From: Eupeodes corollae
Taxonomy: Eukaryota; Arthropoda; Insecta; Diptera; Syrphidae
Length of the DNA: 64,000 bases
Reading direction: 5' to 3'
Assembly (NCBI RefSeq): GCF_945859685.1
Contig: NC_079148.1
Location: 35,227,946 to 35,291,945, forward strand
Shown here piece by piece: positions 44,645 to 57,449 of the stretch. Numbering within the stretch: position 1 is the stretch's first letter; each line of letters opens with the position of its first letter. The position numbers and the translations under genes are program-made. The notes below the pieces were generated by a model, which saw only the letters and a list, made by a program, of their open reading frames with translations, ran no database searches and was not told where the DNA came from.

Positions 44645-45586
44645 TATGAAGTTATTGTAATCGATCGCATTTGTAATTGCAAATTTTGACATGTCTCGAC
44701 GTTTCCAGGTTTCTAGAGTCTAAATACACGATTTTTAATTAAATAGCTGTGCGTGCGTGTTTCGCTACGTTTTTTTTTTTTGTCGTCCATAACTCAAGAA
44801 CCAGTAGAGATCGACTTCGACTTCCAATAATTCGACTTCCAATAATTTTTTTTATTATACAGAAAGGACTCTCAAAAAATGTTTTTTCTTAACAGTAGCA
44901 ATTAAAAAAAATTGGTTAACCCAAAATAGCACACGAACCAATATTGCTAGCGACTTGAATAAAATTTTATATCATAAAATATATTGTATTATGATAACAA
45001 ACAAGTATTTTTTTTTAAAAATCCAATTTATATTTTTTTTATAAATCAAAAAACTGGCAAAAAAAATAATTGTCACCTCGAATATTTGACGAACAAAAAA
45101 TGGTTATTTCTCCGAACTAATTGTATGCAACGAAGAATAACGTTTTTAACATCTGGTAAAATTTTAGGAGAAATCAAATTTATAGTTTTTTTTTATAAAA
45201 TATAAAAACCTAAAAAAACTGTATTAAAAGTTGGTAAAAATTTACTTTCGACTCAAATATCTTTTCAAAAATTAAAAAAAATATTGGCTTCAAACTAATT
45301 TCTTTTAAAAATATTGTTTCAGACATTCCGTATTTTTTTTTTTAAATCCAATAGTCAGTTTTTTCATAAAAAATTCAAATATATAATACATAGTACGTAA
45401 ATGGTACTAAAATTGATTTTCGACTAAAAAATTTCGTTTACATAAATAGATTTTGGAATCAAACTATTTCATCATATTCGAAATGTTGTTGGTAATTTTT
45501 AAATCTGTTAGAATAATTCAACTGACAACTTTTTACCAAAACACGAAACCCTGCAAACCATTTAAGCAAGACAAATTGACAGCCTC
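44645..45586 (+). repeat. PTA repeat, copy 5 (+; degenerate, ~2 array units)
   Basis: This is a much-diverged copy. The head starts near GAAGTTATTGTAATCG and keeps GTCGTCCATAACTCAAGAAC and TTGGTTAACCCAAAATA. Units lie near 45245 and 45417. The tail is reduced to ACAAATTGACAGCCTC. The poor match suggests an older insertion than the other copies. Confidence 0.7.
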
Positions 45587-46423
45587 TTTTTTTTAATATC
45601 ACAATATGGAAACATTATGTCAGGAGATCAAAAAAAAAATGTCCACTTTGCAGCAGCTGAGCTATGAGGAAGTAACATCAAGATGAAAACGAGCTTACCT
45701 AAATTTCGAAAACAATATTCATTTAAACCGTTTGATGATATCCGACCTTTTCCCAAAATTCAGACTTGTAAATTTTATCCGTAACTTTTGATCTTGAGAT
45801 GTGATGGTTTTAATCAATAAATTTTGTCAATAAATTGTGAAATGAATGCATTCAACGTGTACATTAAATATCGTGCATTTGTTATAGGGTGCGTTCAATA
45901 AAATATCTTTAAGAATAGAGTCGATTCTGTTTCAATTTCTTAAAAAAATTGACCAAATGGAATAAGAAATGACCATGCGACCAAGTAAGACAATTATGAC
46001 CAAATTTGGTCGTAAACAACCAAACTGGCAACCGTAGCTATACCTACTTGTTCCAGAATTTAAGAAACTATTCAATCATAGTTGTCAGGAAAACATTTAA
46101 GAATTTCATTCGATAATTTTTTAAATAATTAATCAAATTAAAATTAATGCATCATCAGTCACTACCTACAATCTAATTCTAATTCTAATCTGCATCAATT
46201 TCCAGTCTCCAATAAAACCCAATTGTCAAATTGTTATTTTCTAAACGTCATCTCTCTTAATAATTTGCTCTCTTAAATTCCACCATTTCCATTATAAAAA
46301 CCATCCAGCTTGCAACATTTCCAATGCCTACTACAAAAAACAACAGCAACAAAACCTTCCATTCCACTTCCATTGTTGTTCTTCCATTTTCCATTGTGTT
46401 GATGATATTCCATAGCGTATGTA

Positions 46424-46458
46424 AACGTCAGTTCGTTCGTAAACGCCGGTCGTGTTGG
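46424..46458 (+). promoter_or_regulatory. Candidate TATA-less promoter (initiator with DPE-like spacing)
   Basis: TCAGTT at 46428-46433 matches the fly initiator. With A at 46430 as +1, GGTGC lies at +28 to +32, close to but not matching the full downstream promoter element. The surrounding 46.4-46.5 kb is the least AT-rich and most CpG-containing part of the window. A second TCAGTT lies at 46479. There is no TATA box. The call rests on motif and context only. Confidence 0.33.
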
Positions 46459-48082
46459 TGCTGCCAGAATAACGGGCTCTCAGTTACGTTACGAATTATT
46501 GTTGTGTGCTCTCTCTCGTTGTGTTTACAAAGAAAACAAAATAAAAAATAATTACACATTAAAATAAAAGAAAATTATAAATCAGCAAGTTGTTCAATTA
46601 TTAATCTCTCTCTCTCTATCTTAATCACATGTGCTAGCCGTAAGATTATTGAAGTAATACAAAAAAAACAACTTGCAGTTTAATCAAAAGAAAATCAAGA
46701 ATCAAGTGAATTTTCGAGTTTATTTTTTTTTTAATTCTCCAAAGTCGCTGTTCTGAATTAAATATTGGGAATTATAGAATTAAAGCAGTTTTCGAGGCTC
46801 GTTTTATGCCTTTGAGTGTTTTTCTTTTTTCTAATAAAATGTTAGTTGTTGTGTTTTGTTATTTGTCCCGTTCCCGTATCGTGTGGTAATCGTAATGGTG
46901 GCCTTTTGATCTTCTTTGTTGTGTCCCTTTTCTCCCTATTTTACTGTGTTTGGTCGGTGCTCCGTTCGGTGCCCAAAAAGTGACCAACAGCAGCTGCTGT
47001 TGCTGGCTGTGGCTCTGGATCTAGATCTGGCTATAGCTGCATGCTGCATGTACCCTACTCAAACATACGTTCGTAACGTGAATTGATGCAGCAGCCGTTT
47101 TGTTTGTTCGCCTTTAATTTCCATCGACAAAAATAAGAAGTGAAGGAAAAAAACACCTTTTGTGCTGTAATTTTTGTTGTTGTTTCGTGTGATCGTGTCT
47201 TATATATTTATTGGCGGAAGGAGCGAGAGGAATCCCTCCGTCCGAAAACCGGTTATCTGTGTGTTACTTTAATAATTCCCTCCTCTGAAAAATTAACTGT
47301 AGGTAGTTTGTGTGCTGCTGTGTTGATTTGATGCTAATCAAAATCGAACTAGATAAATAAAAATTATTGAATTAATACTAAAAAAGTGGCGGCGTGTTTC
47401 TTGTTGATTAATTTAAACAACACAGAATATAAAAAGAATTGATATAATATATAAAATCAAACGGGTTTTCCAGAGTTGTTGTTTACACTTGACTATCTTT
47501 CCGTCTTCTCGTCGTCTCATCGTCGCGTCGTTCGTGACAAACAAAGGTGATTAATTTTATTTCTCCTCTCTTCTTGCTTATCCCTTCCTTTTCTCGTGTT
47601 CTTTTCTTCTTAATTTTATCTTCTTAAGTGAGTTTGTACAAATCTAACAAAATAAGAATATACAAAAAATAATAAGAAGTTTAACGTCGTTGCTCTCCGT
47701 CGTGCGTCGTGCCCCTCCATTATTGGAAGGAATACATAAGTTTAACTCGGTTAAGAAAAAGTGTTATCGTTTTGGTGGTGTGGTCGTGGTGTGTCATTGA
47801 TCCACAAAAAGGGAGAAAATCCAAAAAAAAATATTGAGAAATTAATGTAAAGAGTGTCAAGTGCTCCAAGAAGAAGAAGAAAATTAGTTTAATTGAAAAC
47901 AACAAAAAAATAAGTACCTATCCTCAAAAGAAACAAATCTTAACGGTTTTTTTCCAGCTTAATTCACTTGTGTTTTTGTGTGATTCTAATATTCACATAA
48001 ATGGATTAACTATATTGACACAACCTTTAATAGAACTTCTCGGAAACTCGTAATTGGAAAGGATTAAAATTTCTGAAGGTAG
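46430..48082 (+). other. Candidate 5' untranslated exon of a host gene
   Basis: The stretch is less AT-rich, has CpGs, CT and GA tracts (CTCTCTC near 46507 and 46606-46617) and palindromes, and contains no long frame. It ends at a perfect splice-donor consensus, TAG|GTAAGT (48080-48088, with GT at 48083-48084); an overlapping AAG|GTAGGT lies four bases upstream. It looks like the long first exon of a developmental gene with its coding exons outside the window. An alternative is simply a GC-richer intergenic patch. Confidence 0.35.
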
Positions 48083-48840
48083 GTAAGTTCTATTTTATTA
48101 TATTTGGTTGTTTTCTTCCAATTCCACTACTAACCAACAATCCAATTAAATTAAAAGTTTTTGGATGAATTTTTTAATTTTTTTTTTTCATTGTTTGAAA
48201 GAAGAAAGAAAAGGCTCAAAAGAGGAAATTTCCTTATTTGCATACCTTTTGGGGAAGATGCTCATGGGAAAGAAATTAAATTAAATTTAAATTCCACACA
48301 AAAAATGATAAGAACATAAAAGCATAAGAAACAATGTGAATTTTAATTGGAAATCTTTTTGACAGACTGTGTTTAGTTTATTTGTTTGTTTGTTGTTGTA
48401 ATGGTTGGTAATCAGTTAATGAGGTTTTTAAATAATTTGATATTTTGTACTTTTTTAAATTATTTAAGATTGAAAATTAATTTCATTGTTGTGTTTCTGT
48501 AAGATGTCTGCTATTAGGAATGTATTAAGTTTAGTGATTTAGAAGATACATATAGTCATGGGCACTGGGCACTGCAAATTTAGGTAAAAGAGTTTGGGAC
48601 CCACGTTGAAAACTTCCCCTTGATACTTACCTTCTAAAAATGTTTAAATGTTATTTTTTTTTATAAAAAGTCGAGACATTTTTAGAAAGAGTAGACATGC
48701 AATCCAAAATTTAATTTTACGCTATGCAAAGCTGTAGGTATTTGAGAAGTTATGATAATACTAGGTTAAAAAAAGGATTTCGATAATTTTAAACGAGTTT
48801 AGTATCGTACTATCTTCTTAACATTTTACTAAAGTTAAAA

Positions 48841-49947
48841 TCACCAATATTTTTTTTTTTTTGACAGGAGGACACTTGGCAGTATTCGACACCAAGTAGT
48901 GTGGGACTTTTAACCACTAAAACCACCTCTTCATTAGGGCCAATCTTGAAGGATCGACTTCCGATTTTTCTTTCTTAATTTTGTACAATCACTTTTGGGG
49001 AAGTTTAAACTTTTAACACTTTCCAATGTTTTTTTTAGACCTTAAGCTCATGAGGCTTGGTTCTTCTTAATCTCCGAACATGGTTTCTTATATTCAAGAC
49101 GGACTTCATTTCAGAATAAGTATGACTTTGCAGTCTCTGGTTGTGCGATACAGCGTATTTTTTAACAACTTCTGTAACCATTTCTATTTGTAAGTCACGA
49201 TGTAGATCGGTATTTCTTATGTACCAAGGAGCATTAACTATTCCACGAAGGACTTTGTTTTGGAATTTTTGGATGATTTCGGAATTTGTTTTCTTTGTAC
49301 AACAGGCTTTAGTACTTGATTATACAGCATAATTTTGTTTTGGATTGGTAAATCAGAGTTGTTACCAAGCAATCAGTACATTTTTCTATATTTCAAGTTT
49401 AGTTCTTCTCTTTTTTTATTGATATGCTCTTTCCACTTTAGCTTTGCATCCAAAGTCATTCCAAGGTATTTGGCCGTATTGGCGTAAGGTACAGCTTGAT
49501 TATTAATGATTATTGGAATATTGTTTATCTTTTTATTTGTAAAGTTTATATGTGAAGATTTTGTTTCATTGAGTTTGATACGCCATTTTTCGGTCCAAGC
49601 TCTCACTGTGTCGACGGCATTTTGTAGTTTTACTGCTGCCTTAGAGACACATTTGTCGGGTACCAAAATTGCGGTATCGCCTGCAAAAGTAGCCATTATG
49701 GTGTGATTACCAACTGGAATATCCCTTGTGTATAGTAAATACAGGGTAGGACCTAGGACACTTCCTTGTGGTACACCGGCTTCTATTTTCTTCAATTCCG
49801 AGTATTCTTGATCGTACCTTACTCTAAACAATCGGTCTGAGATGTAGGATTTTAATATTTCAAAGTACTGCCTGGGAAGATCCTTTTGCAGTTTGTACTG
49901 AAGTCCCTCATTCCAAACCTTGTCAAAAGCTTGAGCAAAGTCACCAA
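48841..49947 (-). mobile_element. Jockey-clade LINE fragment (N2), 5'-truncated
   Basis: TCACCAA at 48841-48847 and 49941-49947 bound the insertion; T1 has CACCAA once at this place. A poly-T at 48850-48862 on the + strand is the poly(A) tail of an element on the - strand. The truncation lies inside RT. The 3' part includes the RT thumb and the C-terminal region down to the tail, with frameshifts. Confidence 0.8.
49373..49939 (-). pseudogene. N2 LINE: Jockey-like reverse transcriptase fragment
   Basis: The frame is open from the truncation at 49939 and reads FAQAFDKVWNEGLQYKLQ (first catalytic D) and EAGVPQGSVLGPTLYLLYT. It then reads IMATFAGDTAIL, and NTAKYLGMTLDAKLKWKEHI near the end. In the palm box the expected A-D-D is A-G-D, a catalytic loss. 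No RNase H follows, as expected of Jockey. Downstream pieces (to about 49090) continue the C-terminus out of frame. Confidence 0.82.
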
Positions 49948-51179
49948 ATGGCTACTTTATCTCTTAAGTGTCGTACCAAATCTGTATGACATATGTCATT
50001 TTTCTCAATTGTGACAAAGTGTTTTAAAATTGATAAATTGTGCATTTGGTTGGACTGCCAAGAACAACACGCTCCTTTTCTGGACAGTGCTTGTCTTTAT
50101 CGTCGCAACCTTAGATACCCTCTTGGGTACCCACAACCACGTCCACCAACCTTTACACCGAAGCCAACAATTGTAGCATTGTAGCTGCTTCTGGTCATTG
50201 AAGATGCTAAACGGGGAATAGATCTATAGCAGATATTCAATAATTTAATGCAAATTTCATTTAAACTTTTTCACTAAACAATAATTCTTTTACCTAGTAG
50301 AATAAATTTTTAATATTATTCGGTGTTAATATCCAAAATAGTTGCAACGAACTTAAACTTCAACGCAAATAAACCGCGGCGAGTTATGAAAACAAAATTA
50401 ATGAAAAAAGAAAATACAAATTCATTGTTGTCACTTTGACATTTGCAAAAATATTAAGGTATGTTTGTTCTGTTTGCCCCACAATCTGTCATTATTTGGA
50501 TGTTTTCATGTGTTTTTTTTGTAATAAAATGGTTTGAGCATGATACAAGTTAGTAAAACAATAAAAAGTGTTTAAAATTAGTGAAAAAACTAGTATAATA
50601 ATAATAGGTTGTCTAAAGTTTTGCGCCACTGTCTTTAAATATTACAAAACTTGTAACAACAATATTTGACATGAGTCAGTGTAATCTTCTTTCATTCTCA
50701 AGATATTTCCCAAATTTAATTTTTGATGCTTTTTTATATTTTTATCAATTTTTGGAAGGTATTTATTTTTTTATAAAAAAGAAACTGATTTTAATAAAAT
50801 CGTAACATAATACTTTAAAAAGATTTTTTACAAAATTAAACGATTTTGGAGGCAGTCAAATTATTTCTTTAGGAGACATTTGAGTCGAAAATCAAAAATG
50901 TTTACCAATTTTAAGTAGTAAGTAATTGTTTAGGTTTTAGTTTTTTGAAAGAGAAACCTGTCAGTTCGATTTTTCGTAAAATTTTACTAGAAAATTAAGG
51001 AACGTTATATTTTATGTTAAACATTATTTTTGAATCAATATAATTTCTTGTTCGAAAAATATTTGAGGTATAAAATATTTTTCTTCTTAGCTACTTTTTG
51101 AATTATTAAAATATCTTTTATTTTTTTAAACAATACGAAGTGATTTTAGCTTCACATAATACGTATTTATCTATGTAGA

Positions 51180-51865
51180 TTTATTTTATGAAAAAGCCAA
51201 TATTTCTAATTTTTGAAAAGCTATTTGATTCGAAAGTAAATTTTTACCAAGTTTTAGTATTGTTTTTTTTTAGAGTTTTATTTTTTGTAAAAAAACTGTC
51301 AAATCGATTTTTTCAAAATTTTATCGAATGTCAAAAACATTATTCTTCGTTGCAAAATATTGTCTTGTTGATGAAATCATATTTTAGTCGTAAAATTTTG
51401 GAGGTGACAATTTTTTTTCAGTTTTTTTGATTTACAAAAAAAAAATCTTAAATGGATTTTTTTCAAAAAAATATACTTCTTTGATAGCACGTTACAATAT
51501 ATTATGTAAAATTTAATTTAAGTCTCTAGCGTTTTTGGTTCGTAAGATATTTAGGGTTAACCAAAATGTTCACCTTTTTTTCGAACTGCTATGGTAAGAA
51601 AACAACCCACGCAATTTTCTTGAGAGCCCTTTCTGCATCTTTCTGCCTTATTATCTGTATAACAAAATTTATTTGAAATCGATATCTCTTCTGGTTCTTG
51701 AGCTATGGACGACTAAAAAACGTCGCAAACGTACGTACATACGCACGCACGGACATCTTTCTAAAAATCTTTTATTTCGACTCTAGGGACCTTGAAACGT
51801 CGAGAAACGTCAAAATTTTCAATTTGACAAATCGGACCCATTACATTAACTTAATATGGGAAGTT
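51180..51865 (-). repeat. PTA repeat, copy 6 (-; tail-truncated)
   Basis: The head is at the right, ending ATATGGGAAGTT, preceded leftwards by the conserved GACGAC...CATAGCTC block and one clear array unit (keyword GATTCGAAAGTAAATTTTTA near 51226). Degenerate unit-like wording (GAGTCGAAAATCAAAA near 50881) extends left to about 50780. The tail is absent. Confidence 0.72.
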
Positions 51866-54479
51866 AAAAATAAAATGATAAAGCTTCAACAATGCCTTGA
51901 AATTGTTAAAATTCACTACCGTAAAAAAAAAACAAACAAGGAAACAATAGACATTTCGAAAGAAACTCTTGCTGATTGTATTATTGCTAGAAGAGTTGAT
52001 CTTTAATTGATAATCTATCCTTTAAACTGTTTTCTTTTGAGCCTTGTGATATTTCAATAGCATTAGATGTATGCACTTTGGAAAATCTTCGATTGAATTT
52101 TGGTGAAGAGCTTCATTTGTACGCCCTCAACTCTATTTTAGAAGATACCAGAGATAAAAAATGTTGACCGATTGAATTTATATATATTTTGGTATTTTGA
52201 AAAAAGTCTTAAAAGGAGATTGAAGCTCATGTCATTTAACACAAAAGTGATGCTTATAATTTTGTATAGAGTTGCTTTTGATGACCCGTCCACTTCAAAA
52301 TTTTAGGAAATTAAAATAACTAATATTGTAATTACGTCGTAAATTTGGTCTTTTTTTTGAAAATAACCCCTGGCAAAGCTTACTGAACAGTCAAATTTTT
52401 GTCGTGATTTGTCGTACATAGAGGCGAGAAACATTTTTTGCGCGTATACATTACCCAAAAAATGTCCTTCCCACATGAAAAAATACCAAAAGCGTACTAT
52501 TTTCAATGCTATCTTGAAGGGTTTATTGCATTTAGGGTAAATTCACAAACGTCAAATTTGTTGGTAGTGATTATTCATCACTGCTTTTTTGCGATATTGA
52601 TCGTTGTTGAGCTGTATACGATTCGATGCTGATTGACAAAAAGTTTCACGTTTAAAAACAACTTTATCTATAGCCTTTAGCTATTACTCTTGTTGTAATT
52701 GAAATCTGGAGCCACACATTTTATCTTCTCTATAACTTTTCTCCACAATACTGACTTTGATTTTTTGCCGGAAATAAATTCACCTTCATATTTTAATCTG
52801 GTTTTAATTAATAATTTAATTTGAGTGCTGGTAAAATATTCCCTTAAATTCATTAAATTTATTAATTTATTAACAATTTAGAACATGGATAAATACTTTT
52901 CATTGTCTTTTTGCGCCATGTTTGCTCCAAATCGCGTAGGCATCAACAACTTGTCAAGAAATTTCTTGATGCTTTTTTTGTTTATATTTGCGCAACAGTT
53001 TATCGAACTTTGCAATACTGAACAATTGACATTTTAAGTGATGCCAATTATTTGCGTTTTTGAACGTGCTACAGGAACGATCGCAAACCATCTTTGCGTT
53101 GCGAATTTACACTAAGTCACAATAAAATAAACTCAAATATTTGAGTTGGATTTCTTTTTGTTAATTTATTTGTGGAAAAACATTAAGGTATTTATGTAAA
53201 GTTGACGATAAGTCAGTTAATCACCAATACCCTGAAAAAATACCTTCGGTTTTGTTGACTAATACGTATGGCCATTTTTGAAGTGCACTCAATTTTTTTT
53301 AGAATGAACAGAAAGTAATAGCAAGTGTGCAGATCTCAGATCTTTCTACTCTCCAGAACTTTTTTGCGGTTCGTTCAATAACTTGAAGTTAATCGAAAAT
53401 TTTTCCGGAGTTTGTCATATTTTCCTGGACTATCAAAGCTATGGTCAAATCTGATGCTCAACAATCGATTCAAAACCTTAAAGATTTGTATTTTCTTTTA
53501 ATAAAATACGTCCTTATTTTTTCTTTTTAATTAAAATGAAACGTCTTATTGAAAACCCTAAGTAACGAGAAGCTTCCTTGGGTCACTAAGAGAGTACATA
53601 TATGTATAATGCCTTATTGTCAATATAAAGATATATTGTCCCGAAAAAATGACACCACCACTCAAAAGCAACTCTGTATTAATACAAACGTTTCTTGGAA
53701 AAAATATTTGTTTTTGAGTAGATAGTATTATTTTACAACTCCGTATTATTTCTATAAATAGGTACCTAACGGTTTAGTCAGGTGTTATTCGATATTTTTT
53801 AAATGATTATTATATATTTTTCGAAATAATGATATTGAAAAGTACTAACCATATATATATATGATATACAATTATTTTCGTAAGGAATGGAATTTCATGT
53901 GTCTAGATAACAGCAAGGATGAATAAGACTTACTGACGTCATAGGTATCTTTATTGGGGAAATTGAATTGCTTTTATCAACTTGACTTTGTTCGATAAGA
54001 TTGACTTATGTATGTTTAATAAGATATAAGGGTTATTTTTTTCTGTTTCAACGTGGGTGTTTCAAAACCTAGTTCCAAACAGAATTACACTTTATTACGC
54101 TTTACCTTTATCTTATTAGATGACCCTTTTTTAAATCTTTATCTCTATGAAAATTGTGCTTACCCATTTCCTGAAAATATACATATGTTTATATATATCA
54201 ACACAATTATTATACATTTTTGTTCATACGATTTGAAGTATTAAAATCTTTTCAGCTAATGGTAAGTTTATTCATGGGGCAGCTGCAAACTTCTAATTTT
54301 CGGTTACAATAAAAACTGTTTTTGGGGGTTAGGATAATGTGCCGGAAGGACATCTTGATTTTAACTGCCTTAAAAAGATACAAATTCCATTGTCTACTTA
54401 TAATGAAACTATTGTTTAAATTCCAAACGGGAACAGTTATGATTATTGTCAAATTTGTATTAATAATAAATTAAAAAGT
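51866..54479. other. AT-rich interval without a recognised gene
   Basis: No coding pattern, RNA or repeat terminus was recognised. A short ATATATATATATGATATA tract lies near 53850. Confidence 0.45.
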
Positions 54480-54657
54480 TGTACTCGAAGCGTGATGTAT
54501 AGTGTTAGGACTTTAATGCTAGAGGTCTTGGTTATAATCCCTGCCTATGCCACCTAAAGTTTTTTTTTCAGGGCGAGGAAATGACAATGAGAATTGTAAG
54601 TCACCAGGCCCTAGTTCTCTATGGACTGTTGCGCCCCCTAATTTGTTTTATTTTTTA
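54480..54657 (+). mobile_element. tRNA-derived SINE, copy 3 (internally deleted)
   Basis: It begins GTACTCGAAGCGTGATG, has the weakened B-box GGTTATAATCC, and jumps from the TTTTTTTTCAGGGCGAGGAA region to GTAAGTCACCAGGCCCTAG and GGACTGTTGCGCCCCC with a T-rich end. It shows the conserved SINE 3' end most clearly. Confidence 0.65.
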
Positions 54658-55016
54658 AACTAAAAATTCTTAAATATTTTTGTTTATATACAAAAGAAGT
54701 CGTAGTGAAGTTTTGAAATACCATTTATAATGTTTTTCCAGTTCTAAAGGCAATGCAATTGAATATAACAATATGCTATTGTCTTGAACCTTATTTTTTA
54801 ACCCTTCTATCATGTCATATTTCTAAGTAGGGGATCTAAGTTATACGCTTTAAAACAAAATCTTATCTGTTTTTTTAATTTTTTAACGAAGCTTAAATAA
54901 AATTATTGTCTTACTAAAGATGGAATATATTAAGTTTTGATTAAAAATGTAACATCATTTATTTTCTGCTTGCGTGCAGAAAACACAGGAACAAAGCCTA
55001 TTACAGCTACGTCAAA

Positions 55017-56453
55017 GAGGCTGGGTTGCGACCCACACTGATAACTTCCCATCCCGCCTGTCGATTTGTCTTCTTAAAAAGTTTGTCTATATGTACTCGT
55101 ATCAATTTTTACCAAATTTCCTTATTATTTTTTGTAGATTTTATTTTTTATTTAAAAACGGACTGTTGGATTTTTATATAAAAATAACTGAATATCGAAA
55201 ACAATATTTTCTGTGAAATAAAATAAGTTTGAAGCCAATATTTTTATTTTTTGAAAAACTATTTGAGTCGAAAGTAAATTTTAACCAAGTTTTATTAATT
55301 TTTTTTAGGTTTTTATTTTTTGTGCAAGAACTGTCAATTCGATTTTCCTCAACATTTTATCGAATGTTTAAAACAATATTTCTTATAAGTAAAAATTAGT
55401 TGGAAGCCAATATTTCAAATTTTTGAAAAGATATTTAAGTCGAAAATCAATTTTTACCAACTTTTGTACCTTTTTTTTAGGTTCTTTTTGTTAAAAAACT
55501 GTCGATTTATCTCAAAATTTGTCGTAATGTTGAAAACAATATTTCTTATAAGTAAAAATTATTAAGAAGCTATTATCTCAAATTTTTGAAAAGATATTTG
55601 AGTCGAAAATCATTTTTTTAACAACTTTTATTATTTTTTTTTTTTCGGTTTTTAATTTTTTTTTTTTAATTTTCTGAATGTTGACAACAATATTTTTTGA
55701 AGGATAAAAGTAAATTAAAGTCAATATCTCAAAGTTTTGAAAAGATATTTGAGTCGAAAATCAATTTTTACCAACTTTTTTCATAATTTTTTTCTAGGTT
55801 TTTATATTTTGTAAAAAAATGTCAATTCGATTTTTCTCAACATTTTTCAGAATGTTGAAAAAAATATTTCTTATAAGATAAATTCATTCAAGCCTAAATT
55901 TCAAGTTTTTGAAAAGATATTTAAATCGATATTCAATTTTTACCAACTTTGAGTAATGTTTTTTTTAGATTTTTATTTTTTATAAAAAAAAGCTATCAAT
56001 TCGATTTTCCTCAAAATTTTATCAGATATCAAAAACATTATTCTTCGTTGCACCAAATTGTTTTGGAGATGAAATCATATTTTAGTCGTAAAATTTTGGA
56101 GGTAACACAGTTTTTTTTTCAGTTTTTTTGATATATTGAAAAAAAACTGTTACTTGGATTTTTTTCAAAAAATATACTTCTTCAATATTACGTTACAATA
56201 TATTATATAAAATTTTATTCAAGTTTCTAGCGTTTTTGGTTCGTAAGATATTTAGGGTTAACCAAAATTTTCACCTTTTTTTTTAAACTGCTATGGTAAA
56301 AAAACCACCCACGCAATATTCTTGAGAGCCCTTTCTGCATCTTTCTGCCTTATTATCAGTTTAACAATATTTATTTGAAATCGATATCTCTTCTGGTTCT
56401 TGAGCTATGGACGACGAAAAAAACGTCGCGAACCTACGGACCTACGGACGTAG
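55017..56453 (-). repeat. PTA repeat, copy 7 (-; ~5 array units, head truncated)
   Basis: The tail is at the left (GAGGCTGGGTTGCGACCCAC, then CACACTGATAACTTCCCATC). Array keywords lie at about 55267, 55440, 55601, 55753 and 55928. The head stops at the microsatellite (CCTACGGACCTACGGACGTA) near 56450, so the last ~110 bases with the palindrome are lost. Confidence 0.82.
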
Positions 56454-56639
56454 GGAAAGTTCGCCATTTTCAATTCTTAAAAAATCAAAAACAACATAAC
56501 TACTTAATGTAAAAATCATCCTACAACATTGATTCCAACTTCAAACTCAAATGTGACATACTCTGCCTTACTTTTTATTCTTTTTCAAAAAATAAATTAA
56601 TTACATTAAATTCTAAAGTGAGTTATTTTAAAAAATGCT

Positions 56640-57431
56640 TTCAATAGAAATTACTTACTTACTTAAGGTGGCGCTACAGTCCTGTGTGAACTAGGGCCTC
56701 ATCTAACAAACTTCTCCATCTAGCTCGGTCCCTAGCTAGATGTCTCCAGTTTCGCGCTCTAAGTTGGGTGAGGTCACCTTCCACTTTGCCACCTGATCCG
56801 CGGTCTACTTCTACAGCGCTGTCCTGTGTGGGTGCGGATTCGAGACTTTTCGAGACGTGACCCAGCCATCTTAGTCATTAGACTTTTACCTTTCTGGGTA
56901 AGTCTACGTCATTCCATCTTCTCCTCCACTCCCCTTCGATGCATTCGGGACCGTAGATCACACGAAGAACTTTTCTCTCGAAGCGACCCAAGGTGCTTTT
57001 ATCCGCTTGTGTAATAGTCCATGCTTCTGCACCGTATAGCAGGACGGGGATGATAAGGGTCTTATATAGCAACACTTTGGTCCCTCCAGAGAGGACTTTA
57101 CCACTCAATTGCATTCTTAGTCCAAAGAAACAGTTATTCTGCGTTTGATCTCAACACAAATTTTCCATGGTCATCCTACACAAACGGACGAGTTTGGCAG
57201 GGATGCCAAAACTAGACATGGCTCTATACAGCTCGTCCCTGTAGATGCTGTCATATGCGGCCTTGAAATCGATGAAAAGATGGTGGGTGTCGATTTGTTG
57301 TTAATGGCTTTTTTCCAGGATCTGCCTTAATGTGAATATTTGATCAACTGTGGACTTTCCTGGTCTAAAACCACACTGATAAGGACCTATCAGGTTGTTT
57401 ATGATAGGCTTTAGACGTTCAATAGAAATTA
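56640..57431 (-). mobile_element. RTE-like LINE, copy 4 (5'-truncated, internally deleted) with 14-bp duplication
   Basis: TTCAATAGAAATTA at 56640-56653 and 57418-57431 is the target-site duplication (three of the bases could belong to the element). The 3' end of the element is at the left (CTTACTTACTTAAGGTGG on the + strand). The body is 56654-57417. The region with YADD is deleted near 57145. It belongs to a subfamily somewhat diverged from copies 1 to 3 and has AAG where copies 1 and 3 carry the TAA stop. Confidence 0.85.
56878..57114 (-). pseudogene. RTE copy 4: reverse transcriptase C-terminal part
   Basis: The frame reads MQLSGKVLSGGTKVLLYKTL, then VLLYGAEAWTITQADKSTLG and RKVLRVIYGPECIEGEWRRR, the same region as LIYGAEAW in copy 3. 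It ends where the RRRWNDVDLPRKVKV text shows a small deletion relative to the others. Confidence 0.8.
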
Positions 57432-57449
57432 TGTTTATAAATAACATAA

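Larger units (their letters stand above)
48750..50628. mobile_element. TIR DNA transposon (copy T2) carrying a nested Jockey-like LINE
   Basis: From TATGATAATACTAGG onward it matches T1 (37500 and 39940-40711) through to the right terminus TTTTGCGCCA at 50619-50628. The left ~46 bases with the terminal repeat are missing or decayed. Shared internal phrases include TTGGTTGGACTGCCAAGAAC and CGGGGAATAGATCTAT. The 63-codon frame at 49993-50184 is not kept in T1 and is probably chance. Confidence 0.72.

Noticed and set aside
49993..50184. 63-codon frame in T2 with a proline-rich end
   Set aside because: The matching region of T1 does not keep the frame, so coding is not conserved.
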